Assembly: GCA_965199335.1 (NCBI GenBank)
Contig: CBDAQZ010000003.1
Location: 62,001 to 126,000, forward strand
DNA: 64,000 nucleotides
Direction of reading: 5' to 3'
DNA from: CBDAQV01 sp965199335
Lineage (GTDB): Bacteria > Pseudomonadota > Alphaproteobacteria > CALMVH01
Each line of letters starts with the position of its first letter. The stretch's first letter is position 1. This document shows, in pieces, positions 9,308-17,507 of this stretch. The notes beneath the pieces were generated by a model. That model saw only the letters and a list, made by a program, of their open reading frames with translations, made no database searches and was not told the origin of the DNA. The position numbers were made by a program, and so were the translations under genes.

Positions 9308-9658
9308 ATGTCATCGACATCGACCGAAGGTCTGGCCTGGATTGCAGACGTAACGAAAAACGACAGCACTGAAACGCTTGAAGTTTACAACCTCGTCGCA
9401 GTTTCGCCGGATATCGAACAGCCGCCCGAAGGCGTCCGTCACATCCAGGCGCACGGCGTGGTCGAAGGCCTGCGAAACAACACCGATCTGGGTGAATTCG
9501 TCATCGGTCTCTACGCCGGACCGGAAGGATTCGAGGCCCGCTATCCCGACCCTGCGGAAATTTTTCGTGGCCCGGGCGAGGAAAAGCCTGCCTCCATCGC
9601 GGACATGAGAAAATTCCTGCACCGGCAGCCAAAGGCCGACACGAACGAACCGTTATAA
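9308..9658 (+). CDS. Hypothetical protein, 116 residues
   Basis: A soluble acidic protein with no signal peptide, membrane segment or cysteine. It starts at ATG 9308 after an AT-rich region (9225-9300) that probably holds the promoter. The central part (residues ~25-80) alternates hydrophobic and polar residues and suggests a small alpha/beta domain; the C-terminus is helical. The next gene starts six bases later, so the two look cotranscribed. No family recognised. Confidence 0.55.
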   Translation: MSSTSTEGLAWIADVTKNDSTETLEVYNLVAVSPDIEQPPEGVRHIQAHGVVEGLRNNTDLGEFVIGLYAGPEGFEARYPDPAEIFRGPGEEKPASIADMRKFLHRQPKADTNEPL

Positions 9659-9663
9659 CCTTC

Positions 9664-10311
9664 GTGGAAAACGGTGCGGATCATCATGGGGGCGAGGACA
9701 CGCGGGAGAGCTATGACTTCTCGCGCCTACCCAACAGGAAGGATTTCGAACTGGTGGTCCGCCACGAGCAGCCTTCGCGACTGCTGCTGATTCCAGCGCA
9801 GAAGCGTGAACGCGTCCAAGGCGCCATCGCGCGCAGTGCTCTCGTGGAAGCGAATAATTATCCGCACTTTTCCATCGGCTGCCAGATCGCACCGTTCGAA
9901 ATAGACCTGGTGATACCGGTCCATCCGGCGATGAAGGTCAGCGATGTCTTCGCCATGAGCAAGCTGCTCATGCGGGCCGAAATCCTGAACAACAAGGCGA
10001 CATCGTTTGCCGAGGCGATGAGCGTGCCCCTGACGGAATTCCCCGACCTCAACGACGGCGCTACCTGCAGCGCCCTTGAAAGACTGGAAGACACACATCC
10101 CGTTCTGGTGAACGACATCTGGGTCGCAATCGCGGATGATTACCTGGATGGAATCCAGAACGGGCTTTACATGGCGCATTGCGCCGCGCTTGACGATGCG
10201 AAGGCGTTCTATGGCAGCTTTGAATCCGCATCACCGAAAGCAGGGATACAATCCCGCCTGGACTTCAGCCGGCCGCTGCACGGACCGGACGGGCAGCAGC
10301 CAAGCGCCTGA
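9664..10311 (+). CDS. Hypothetical protein, 215 residues
   Basis: The protein begins at GTG 9664, six bases after the preceding gene, and ends one base before the convergent pgsA. No signal peptide or membrane segment is visible; the polypeptide is predicted soluble with mixed helix and strand. Motifs do not match a family I know. The first ~40 residues are rich in charged residues, and a later GTG/ATG start cannot be excluded. Pairing with the 116-residue upstream gene suggests a two-gene accessory operon of unknown role. Confidence 0.5.
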   Translation: MENGADHHGGEDTRESYDFSRLPNRKDFELVVRHEQPSRLLLIPAQKRERVQGAIARSALVEANNYPHFSIGCQIAPFEIDLVIPVHPAMKVSDVFAMSKLLMRAEILNNKATSFAEAMSVPLTEFPDLNDGATCSALERLEDTHPVLVNDIWVAIADDYLDGIQNGLYMAHCAALDDAKAFYGSFESASPKAGIQSRLDFSRPLHGPDGQQPSA

Positions 10312-10866
10312 TCAAGCCTTGGTCAGCGAGCTCCAGGTCACGCGCATATATTCGTAGGCGGTCCAGACGCTGAGTCCCGCTGCAACCCACAGCATGATCA
10401 GGCCCGCCGTCTCAAGCTGCGGCAACACCACGATCAGCAGCAGCATGCCCAGCGCGACCATCTGGCTGGCGGTCTTCCACTTGGCGAATTTGCTGACCGG
10501 CAGGACGATGCCCATCGGGCTGAGGTACTCGCGCACCCCCGAGATCAGCAATTCGCGCAGCAGGATCGCAGCGGTAGGGATCAGGTCGATGGTCACGATG
10601 ATGCCGTTCGCCACCAGGCAAAGCAGCAGCGCCGCCACCAGCAGCTTGTCGGCGATGGGATCGAATACGCGGCCCAGCGGCGACCCGACGTTCCACAGCC
10701 GCGCCAGATAGCCGTCCAGGAAATCGCTGATGCCCGCCAGCACGAACAGTGCGAACGCGGCATAGGCGGCCTCGGCATAGGGTACGAACACCAGCATGCC
10801 GATTACCGGGATGACGATGATGCGAAACGCTGTCAGCGCGTTGGGAATTTTCTCTTTCAGTGACAT
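10312..10866 (-). CDS. pgsA: CDP-diacylglycerol--glycerol-3-phosphate 3-phosphatidyltransferase
   Basis: PgsA makes phosphatidylglycerol phosphate from CDP-diacylglycerol and glycerol 3-phosphate in the inner membrane. The CDP-alcohol phosphotransferase motif DGx2ARx8Gx3Dx3D is complete (D51, G52, A55, R56, G65, D69, D73). At 184 residues with several membrane helices it has the normal length. In many alphaproteobacteria pgsA directly follows uvrC on the same strand. Here both are on the minus strand, but two unknown plus-strand genes lie between them. Confidence 0.96.
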   Translation of the reverse strand: MSLKEKIPNALTAFRIIVIPVIGMLVFVPYAEAAYAAFALFVLAGISDFLDGYLARLWNVGSPLGRVFDPIADKLLVAALLLCLVANGIIVTIDLIPTAAILLRELLISGVREYLSPMGIVLPVSKFAKWKTASQMVALGMLLLIVVLPQLETAGLIMLWVAAGLSVWTAYEYMRVTWSSLTKA

Positions 10867-11020
10867 GATGCCACCCTAGCCTACACGGCCTGGCGGCGAA
10901 AGCCTTGCGCTGACAAAGCCGTAAACTGGCCTGCTCAATATATTAACAAATGATTGATTGTAAGCCATAGGTCAATTTGATATGACCTCTCTGTGATTTA
11001 TATAAAGGCAAGAATAATCT

Positions 11021-13780
11021 ATGTCGACAAACATTGTTTCCCCTCCCAGCCCTGTTCTCCCGCCTCATAGCGAATTCGGCACATGGGACAAATCGGCAGA
11101 TGCCCGCAGAAAGCTGCTGACCTCGCTGGTCGACCATCCGGTAGGACTTGCCGTGTTGAAGAGCTTCTACATCGACGGCGCGACCAAGGGCCCCGATGTC
11201 ATGCCGCCCGAAAAACTCCTGGAACAGACATTTCATGGCAGGCCGACCACCTTCATGACCGAATGCCGCGAAATCGTGAACATCTGCAAGGCAATTGAAG
11301 GTGGCCGCGCGGTAGACCACGGCATAACCGGCGTACCGATGTATTACGACAGGACCGTTGTCGACGCGATCAACAGCAACGTCTCCAAGCTTCTGAACAC
11401 GCTGACGCAACCCCGGCCACAAACCAGCATTCTTCCCGGCCGCCCTGCCATGGCTCCGCGCGACCAGGTGCTGATCGCGCTGGGCGACCATCTGGAAAGC
11501 GGGCGGGCGATGGAAAAGCTGGACCAGCTTGCCGTTCTCGACGGCATGGCGGAGCAGCTGCTGCATTTTCGGCGCAAGACCGGGAAAGCGCCCAGCAAGG
11601 AAGACCAGGAAGATATCGCCCAACGCGCGGTCGGCGCAAAGGATGCGGGTTTCGGTACCGGCAATCGCCGCGTTATTGCATCGGATGAATATAATGAGCT
11701 GTTGCAGAGACAAGCGTCTTCCGCAGGCTTCAGCGGCAGCAGCAAGCCGGGCGGTTCTTTCGGCAATGGCAAAGTCGTAAGGGACAAGCCACGCCGTATT
11801 GCGACATCAAGGACGCCAGCCCCGGATAGCGACGACGATACCGACCATCGGGCTCCCGCACAGGCGGTACGATCCCCCGGTGAAAACACGACAATTACCG
11901 TTGCCGCACCGTCGCAGATAGCGGCGCTGAAAACGGCACCTTCCTCCCCCATTATCGACAATGAATTGAACCCAATGCAAAACTCCCCTGCCACGCCCGC
12001 GAATGAAGCCGGCACGGAAACGCCTGCCGGCAAGCCTGCACCCGTGGAAATGAAATTCGGCTATCCCGTTTACCTGCGGGACTACAAGGTGATTCAGCGC
12101 CTGCCCGAACTGGAGGCTGCCCTGGCGAGTCTTGGATATACTAGACGGGGCGAATTATCGAAGGCGGTGCAGGCAGTTTCCAATCCCGTTTTTTCCGACG
12201 CCTATGCCTCGTTGCAGAATGGCGATTTCCTGGAGGGGCACGTTTTCAATCAGCGCACCCTCCCCCATAACCAGCCGACGTCCTGGGCAGTTCTTGTGGC
12301 AAAGGTAGTGGACAAGGACCCCGCCAAGCTCTATGCCCCCCTGCTGTCCGCGCCGCCTGTTCCCATAGCGGCACCGGTCTTTCAGCAAGAAGCCAAGCCC
12401 TCTCCGCACCCAACGCCAGAGTCGGCCGCCGATGCCCCGTTACCTCCACAACCGGTTGTAAAAAATACCGACACGAAGGCCGCCGCTGTCGGAACGCCGG
12501 CCGGCACGCCTGGACCCGTGGAAATGAGATTTGGCCATCCCGTTCACCTGCGCGATTACGCGGTGATCCAGCGCCTGCCGGAGCTGGAAGCCGATCTGGC
12601 CAGTCTGGGGCACACCACGCGCGTCCAGTTATGGAAAGCTATCCAGGCGGCCACCGTGCCACCGATCCTGGACGCAAACGCATCCTTTCAGAACGGTGCT
12701 TTCCTGGATGGGGACGTGTTCAGCAAAAAGCCCGGCCACGCGGGCGAGCCGACACCTTACGCGGTGTTGGTGGCAAAGCTGGTCGGCAAGGACCCCACCA
12801 AGCTTTTCGCTCCCCTGCTGCCGGCTGTTATTGCTCCCGAAGCAACGCCGCAGGTTGTCGAGCAATCGGTCACCGCCGCAGCATTACCGGCTCCTGAGCC
12901 CATAGCTGAAATCCAACCGACGGCAGAACCGATCATCCCCGCTGTGGCGCCATCGGCTGCCGTGCTAGGCACGCCGAAGCATCCGCATAACGGTCAACCG
13001 GTATTCCTTCGCGATCACAAGATCATGCAGGACTTGCCGGATCTTCTGAAGGGAATGGAAAGGGCCGGGGCTGTAAAATATATCGATCTGGTCCACGCGG
13101 CTCGGGGAATCTGGCCTCATGACAAGGCCATAGGCGCGTTGCACGCCTATCTGAACGGCACTGTATCCAGCCCAACCGATCCAGCGAAACCCAGCATGTT
13201 CGCGGCCAAGATGGCGCAGCGCTTCGGCATCGACGAGGCCGTCTATGCTCCTGCCCTTGCGGCGGCAGCGGCCCGGACGAGTTTAGGCGACGATATCAAG
13301 ATCGTTGTAGTGGAAACGGATAAAGGCGCGAATCCGGCCCCGGCAAATCCGTTCGTTACCGCGCCTGAACCGGTAATCGAGATCAAGATTGCCGAGCTTC
13401 CCGTCGTCAGGATGCTGACGGCCGTGCAGGAACCGGCAGCGCCGCGCAGCGACCTGCTGTGCGAGAATCCATTTCTGCTAAACCAGGCGCCGAAGCTGCT
13501 TCTGGGCCTGTTGCGCAAAGGCCATGTCCGCGAGGATGATCTGGTCCAGTTGCACGTCGCCAGAAACGTTCCGAAACCCGAAGCCATCGAGCGCGTGGGC
13601 AGGCTGCTGAGCGGCCAGATCGTAGACCCGGTTCGCAACACCCTGACGGACGATGCGCTGATGCTGGCGGATGCCGGACAGATCCCTGCGCGGAAAGCCT
13701 ACAAGCAGGCAATCCGTGGCATCCTGGACAACATTGCGGAAAGACCGGCGGCGCCCGCCGTTGCAACGCAGGAAGTCTGA
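11021..13780 (+). CDS. Large multi-module protein of unknown function (gene A of a paralogous pair)
   Basis: This 919-residue protein matches no family I know. An N-terminal domain (about 20-220) is shared with the next gene: both have a P-x-G-L-x-[IV] helix, then S-[FW]-[FY]-x-D and P-E-x-L-L-E. A Ser/Pro/Ala-rich linker (~225-335) leads to at least four related ~100-residue modules at about 342-450, 500-608, 658-760 and 814-905. The first two are near-duplicates even at DNA level. Each module holds an LPEL-like helix, a Gly turn, an [LF]-x-x-G segment and a final A-x-L-[VL]-x-K-D-P-x-K-L-[FY]-like helix, vaguely like degenerate Cro/C1 helix-turn-helix folds. No signal peptide or membrane helix. 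TGA overlaps the next ATG, so translation is coupled. The pair interrupts the usual uvrC-pgsA neighbourhood. Confidence 0.75.
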   Translation: MSTNIVSPPSPVLPPHSEFGTWDKSADARRKLLTSLVDHPVGLAVLKSFYIDGATKGPDVMPPEKLLEQTFHGRPTTFMTECREIVNICKAIEGGRAVDHGITGVPMYYDRTVVDAINSNVSKLLNTLTQPRPQTSILPGRPAMAPRDQVLIALGDHLESGRAMEKLDQLAVLDGMAEQLLHFRRKTGKAPSKEDQEDIAQRAVGAKDAGFGTGNRRVIASDEYNELLQRQASSAGFSGSSKPGGSFGNGKVVRDKPRRIATSRTPAPDSDDDTDHRAPAQAVRSPGENTTITVAAPSQIAALKTAPSSPIIDNELNPMQNSPATPANEAGTETPAGKPAPVEMKFGYPVYLRDYKVIQRLPELEAALASLGYTRRGELSKAVQAVSNPVFSDAYASLQNGDFLEGHVFNQRTLPHNQPTSWAVLVAKVVDKDPAKLYAPLLSAPPVPIAAPVFQQEAKPSPHPTPESAADAPLPPQPVVKNTDTKAAAVGTPAGTPGPVEMRFGHPVHLRDYAVIQRLPELEADLASLGHTTRVQLWKAIQAATVPPILDANASFQNGAFLDGDVFSKKPGHAGEPTPYAVLVAKLVGKDPTKLFAPLLPAVIAPEATPQVVEQSVTAAALPAPEPIAEIQPTAEPIIPAVAPSAAVLGTPKHPHNGQPVFLRDHKIMQDLPDLLKGMERAGAVKYIDLVHAARGIWPHDKAIGALHAYLNGTVSSPTDPAKPSMFAAKMAQRFGIDEAVYAPALAAAAARTSLGDDIKIVVVETDKGANPAPANPFVTAPEPVIEIKIAELPVVRMLTAVQEPAAPRSDLLCENPFLLNQAPKLLLGLLRKGHVREDDLVQLHVARNVPKPEAIERVGRLLSGQIVDPVRNTLTDDALMLADAGQIPARKAYKQAIRGILDNIAERPAAPAVATQEV
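12014..12348 (+). repeat. In-gene direct repeat, copy 1
   Basis: This is the first of two long imperfect direct repeats inside the large unknown gene, encoding the module that begins PVEMKFGYPVYLRDY and ends KDPAKLYAPLL. Reading phase and most positions are shared with copy 2, which lies about 474 bases downstream. The similarity at DNA level points to a fairly recent internal duplication. Confidence 0.8.
12488..12826 (+). repeat. In-gene direct repeat, copy 2
   Basis: Second copy of the module repeat, beginning PVEMRFGHPVHLRDY and ending KDPTKLFAPLL. It differs from copy 1 mainly by substitutions plus a one-codon length change. A more diverged third and fourth module follow without obvious DNA similarity. 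Confidence 0.8.
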
Positions 13781-14928
13781 TGATGGACGCGGCGGTCGAT
13801 CCACGCCAGGTGATCCTGGAGAACAGCGCCGTTCTCCTTAGGCGATTCAGTCGGATGCCGTCCGGCCTGAACATCGTAACCAGCTGGTTCACCGACGCCG
13901 TCGAAGGGACTATGACGCCCGAAACCTTGCTGGAAAACCAGGATGTCAGAAACGACGATCGCTTTGCGTCCGGTTGCCTGAATGTTCAACGGCACTGCAA
14001 ATTCGTCGCGGCCGAGCTGAAGCTGATCAACCGGCTGAACGAGCGCCCGAACCAGCTCGTACCGCAGGATTCGAAAGCTCTCGGAAGATTGATGGACGTG
14101 TTTTCCGGCATGATGCCGAAGAGCGAATTGCTGATCGATGTCGCGAATTATTTCGAGAGCAAGGCGTCCGAGCAAGTGCGCGAGATGCCGCATTTCAAGG
14201 CACTGGTCGCGGCGAAGGAAAACATCGTCGCCGCCAAGCAGGATTTGGGCGAAGATATCGCACCCGGGACACCCGAAGCCATGGCCGATCTGGCCCGGCG
14301 CTCCAGAATCGATCCGAAGCCCGAGACGAACTCACCCATTCATCCCCGTAGCGAAACGAGCGAGCCCTCCGAAATACTCCTGCTCAGCCTTGATGCCAGG
14401 GCAACGGAAGTCTATCGCCGGATCATGGCCGAGCGACTGGCCAAGCCAGAGGAAGAAACGGAAAAAAAGAAGGCCACCAAGGTGAAAAAGGGCAGCGACA
14501 TCGAAAAGGGCAACGGCATCGATATGAACGCCCCCTTCGATGAAATTGCAGGCCTGGTAGAAAGGATGCCCGAGGTTTTCGCGCTGTTGGCAGACAAGGA
14601 TGTTCGCACACCCACTGACCTGCAGAACTTCATGATCGAAATTATCCAGACCAATCGTGACGAAGAAGCCGATGCAGCGAATGCAAACAGCAATGATAGA
14701 AAAATGGCCGGCAACAACATGACCAGCTTTATCTCGGGCAAGGTCGTTCACCATGGCGGTACCCGCGACGGGCAGTTGACGCAAACCGCTTTGCACCTGG
14801 CTGGTGCTTTGGAAATCGCGCCGGCTGTCGCCTACAGAAATTTCGAATTCAAGGAATCGAAGACCAGCCAGTCGCTGAACGATCTGCACCGCGCGCCACA
14901 TACAATGGATAACACCTACTCGGCCTGA
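13780..14928 (+). CDS. Unknown protein, paralogue of the upstream gene (gene B of the pair)
   Basis: A 382-residue protein whose ATG at 13780 shares its A with the TGA of the preceding gene. Residues ~20-190 resemble the N-terminal domain of the upstream protein (MPSGLNIV, SWFTDA, MTPETLLEN, then a cysteine followed by basic and aliphatic residues, then a LLIDVANYFES-like helix matching VLIALGDHLES upstream). A charged KKK/E-rich linker (~218-240) precedes a C-terminal module (~250-365) with an F-x-S-G-K-V turn and a final LAGALEIAP helix like the modules of gene A. It is soluble and cytoplasmic by appearance. It stops one base before the convergent uvrC stop. Function unknown; probably acts with its partner. 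Confidence 0.75.
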   Translation: MMDAAVDPRQVILENSAVLLRRFSRMPSGLNIVTSWFTDAVEGTMTPETLLENQDVRNDDRFASGCLNVQRHCKFVAAELKLINRLNERPNQLVPQDSKALGRLMDVFSGMMPKSELLIDVANYFESKASEQVREMPHFKALVAAKENIVAAKQDLGEDIAPGTPEAMADLARRSRIDPKPETNSPIHPRSETSEPSEILLLSLDARATEVYRRIMAERLAKPEEETEKKKATKVKKGSDIEKGNGIDMNAPFDEIAGLVERMPEVFALLADKDVRTPTDLQNFMIEIIQTNRDEEADAANANSNDRKMAGNNMTSFISGKVVHHGGTRDGQLTQTALHLAGALEIAPAVAYRNFEFKESKTSQSLNDLHRAPHTMDNTYSA

Positions 14929-14929
14929 C

Positions 14930-16804
14930 TTATCCTGACTGCCCGCCGTGAAAATGGTCATAGATCTTCTGTGCCACGGCCTTGCTGATGCCCGGCACGG
15001 CCGACAGGTCGGCAAGTCCAGCGCGCGACACTGCAACCGCCGACCCGAAATGCAACAGCAACGCGCGCTTGCGGCCCGGGCCGATGCCGCCGACCTCGTC
15101 AAGCGGTGACGCGCCGATCGCCTTGATGCGTTTGGCTCGGTGTGTGCCGATGGCGAAGCGGTGCGCCTCGTCGCGCAAACGTTGCAGGAAGAACATCACC
15201 GGATCGCGCGGCTCCAGCGTGAACGGCTCGCGCCCCGCCATGAAGAATCGTTCACGGCCGGCATCGCGCTCCGGCCCCTTCGAGATACCGACGACCGGCA
15301 GGTTTTCGAGGCCGAGCTCCTCCATGACCTGCAAGGCCGAAGAAAGCTGCCCTGCCCCGCCGTCGATCAGCACAAGGCCCGGCCAGGAGTCGCCGGTGCG
15401 ATCCGGATCTTCCTTCAAGGCGCGGCTGAAACGCCGATGCAGCACCTCGCGCATCATGGCGAAATCGTCGCCCGCCGCCGCTTCGGAACTGACGTTGAAC
15501 TTGCGATAGGCGTTCTTGTGAAACCCGTTCGGCCCGGCGACGATCATGCCGCCGACCGCGTTGGTGCCCTGGATGTGGCTGTTGTCGTAGACCTCGATCC
15601 GTTCCGGCGGTTTGGGCAGGCCGAACACTTGCGCAACACCGTCCAGCAGTTTCGCCTGCGTCGCGGTTTCCGCCAGCCGCCTCTGGATCGCCTCGCGCGC
15701 ATTGTTGCTGGCCATGTCGATCAGCCGCTTCTTGTCGCCGCGCTTTGGCGACAGGACGCTGACCTTGCGGTCCGACTTGATCGTCAGCGCCTCGGCGATC
15801 AGGTCCTGTTCCTCGACATCGTGGCTAAGGAAGACGGCGCTGGGCGGCATCTTGTCCTCGTAGAACTGCGGGATGAAGGCCTGCAGCACCTCGGCGGGTT
15901 CCAGGTTGGTGTCGTGCGCGGGGAAGTAGGTGCGGTTGCCGTAATTGCGCCCGCCGCGGAAAAAGAACACCTCGATCGCGGTATGCCCGCCATCCTGCCA
16001 TGCCGCGATCACGTCGGCCTCGTCGATGCCTTCGACGTTGATGTCCTGCTGTCCCTGGATCGCGGTCAGCGCGCGGATACGGTCGCGGAACTTCGCCGCG
16101 CCCTCGAAATCCATCGCGTCCGCCGCGCGCTGCATTTCGCCCTGGAAGTGATCCTGCACGTCCCGGCTCTTGCCCTCCAGGAAGGCGCGCGCTTCGCCGA
16201 CCTGTTTTTCGTAGTCGTCCTTGCTCACCAGATCGACGCAGGGCGCGGTGCAGCGCTTGATCTGGTATTGCAGGCAGGGACGCGAGCGCGCCGAGAAGAT
16301 CGTGTCGGGGCACGAGCGGATCAGGAAGGCGCGCTGCAAGGCCTGGATCGTGCGGTCGACCGCCCCCGCCGAGGCGAACGGTCCGTAATAGGCTGCCTTG
16401 GGATCGCGGCCGCCGCGATGCTTGGTCAGCCGCGGATAGGGATGATCGACAGAGATCTCGATATAGGGAAACGACTTGTCGTCACGCAGCAGCACGTTGT
16501 AGCGCGGACGCAGGCGCTTGATCAGGTTGGATTCGAGCAGCAGCGCCTCGACCTCGGTATGCGTGCGCACGAACATCATCGAGCGCGTTTCCGACACCAT
16601 GCGCTGCAGCCGCGTCGGAAGCCGCGTTCCCGTCGTGTAGTTGATCACGCGCTTGGCCAGGCTGCGCGCCTTGCCGACATAGATCGCCTCGCCCGCCGCA
16701 TCCAGCATGCGATAGACGCCCGGCGCATTGGGCAGGGTCTTTACAAAACCCTTGATGATATCGGTTCCGGCGGCCAGCGACGGACGATCCTGGGGCGTCT
16801 TCAT
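14930..16804 (-). CDS. uvrC: Excinuclease ABC subunit C
   Basis: UvrC makes the dual incisions of nucleotide excision repair after UvrA and UvrB load it on damaged DNA. The 624-residue protein has the N-terminal GIY-YIG nuclease (GVY 29-31, IYVGKA 41-46), a UvrB-binding UVR helix near 195-235, the RNase H-like nuclease half, and C-terminal helix-hairpin-helix motifs (VGGIGPGRKRALL and VPGISKAVAQKI). Full length and intact. Start ATG 16804. Its usual downstream partner pgsA lies beyond the two-gene insertion. Confidence 0.97.
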   Translation of the reverse strand: MKTPQDRPSLAAGTDIIKGFVKTLPNAPGVYRMLDAAGEAIYVGKARSLAKRVINYTTGTRLPTRLQRMVSETRSMMFVRTHTEVEALLLESNLIKRLRPRYNVLLRDDKSFPYIEISVDHPYPRLTKHRGGRDPKAAYYGPFASAGAVDRTIQALQRAFLIRSCPDTIFSARSRPCLQYQIKRCTAPCVDLVSKDDYEKQVGEARAFLEGKSRDVQDHFQGEMQRAADAMDFEGAAKFRDRIRALTAIQGQQDINVEGIDEADVIAAWQDGGHTAIEVFFFRGGRNYGNRTYFPAHDTNLEPAEVLQAFIPQFYEDKMPPSAVFLSHDVEEQDLIAEALTIKSDRKVSVLSPKRGDKKRLIDMASNNAREAIQRRLAETATQAKLLDGVAQVFGLPKPPERIEVYDNSHIQGTNAVGGMIVAGPNGFHKNAYRKFNVSSEAAAGDDFAMMREVLHRRFSRALKEDPDRTGDSWPGLVLIDGGAGQLSSALQVMEELGLENLPVVGISKGPERDAGRERFFMAGREPFTLEPRDPVMFFLQRLRDEAHRFAIGTHRAKRIKAIGASPLDEVGGIGPGRKRALLLHFGSAVAVSRAGLADLSAVPGISKAVAQKIYDHFHGGQSG

Positions 16805-17123
16805 CTGTGCTAACTATCCATTAAATTTCTGCCTTCAAAAGCCGATTCGCTTATCCACGATATCTGTGGATAAGCTTGTGAGAGGTTTCGGGGATTGCCA
16901 GAGGGAAGCCAAGAAAATCAACGTTTGTACCTTTTTGCTTAAAAACTAGACACTAATGTCAAGTATCTGTTTTTCCTTGATTAATTTTGCAACGCCTTGA
17001 AAAGGCCGAAATTTCTGCCCGATGTCGATAGTGGCGCGAGGCTTTGCGGCCCTGCCGCTGCCCCTGTGTACAATTTTCTCGCAAGATCGGCGTTTCAGCC
17101 AAAGATTCTTCTTGACCGGACTC
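16805..17123. other. Intergenic region, AT-rich, no gene seen
   Basis: The 319 bases between uvrC and folB carry no convincing reading frame. They contain a perfect palindrome of DnaA-box-like sequences (listed separately), an AT-rich tract at about 16910-17000 and nothing that folds like a known RNA. The region should hold the uvrC promoter; the folB 3' end lies at the other side. Confidence 0.6.
16850..16874. promoter_or_regulatory. Palindromic pair of DnaA-box-like sites upstream of uvrC
   Basis: CTTATCCAC at 16850-16858 is mirrored by GTGGATAAG at 16866-16874 around a 7-base centre. TGTGGATAA (16865-16873) is a perfect DnaA box and TTATCCACG (16851-16859) is one base away from it. The site lies 46 bases upstream of uvrC. 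It may bind DnaA, bind another dimeric regulator, or act as a hairpin. Only two boxes are seen, so it is not by itself an origin. Confidence 0.45.
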
Positions 17124-17507
17124 TCATTTCTCGGCAGACGCCCGCATTCGGTAGATCTCGACCCCGGCGCCCCTGGCGTTGGCCATGACATGCGGCTTCT
17201 TCAGGCGTACGCGGCAAGCCGCCACCCGGCTGTCGGAGAAGCAGAAATCCAGCATATCCTCGCATAACGCCTCCAGGGATTCCACATGGGGGCGGTTCGG
17301 CCACGTCGCCACATATTCATAAACTCTGGTATAATCGATCAGATTGTCCAGCGTGGGATCGGGCCAGTTCGTCTGCCGTGTGTACATGTCCACTGTCACC
17401 AGCAGGGGGACACGCTTCTCCGGATGCTTCTCCCACGCCGCGAAGCCGACATGCACCTCCACCATCAGGTCTTCGACAAAGATGCGCGTATGCGGCTGAT
17501 CAAACAT
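17124..17507 (-). CDS. folB: Dihydroneopterin aldolase
   Basis: A 127-residue protein from ATG 17507, the normal length for FolB, which cleaves dihydroneopterin to the hydroxymethylpterin used for folate. Visible family features: VEVHVGFAAWEKHPEKR near 16-32, the LIDYTRVYEYV segment near 56-66 and the RLKKPHVM strand near 101-108 that carries the pterin-site lysine. A longer open frame runs upstream but is only the complementary frame of the SDR gene. The start overlaps the SDR 3' end by eight bases, so the two are translated together. Confidence 0.92.
   Translation of the reverse strand: MFDQPHTRIFVEDLMVEVHVGFAAWEKHPEKRVPLLVTVDMYTRQTNWPDPTLDNLIDYTRVYEYVATWPNRPHVESLEALCEDMLDFCFSDSRVAACRVRLKKPHVMANARGAGVEIYRMRASAEK

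Noticed and set aside
15140..16813. Long plus-strand open frame opposite uvrC
   Set aside because: Shadow of uvrC; no domain or ribosome site.
16800..17123. Replication origin suggested by DnaA boxes and AT-rich tract
   Set aside because: Only two boxes, no cluster, and no typical origin neighbours such as dnaA, hemE or parAB.
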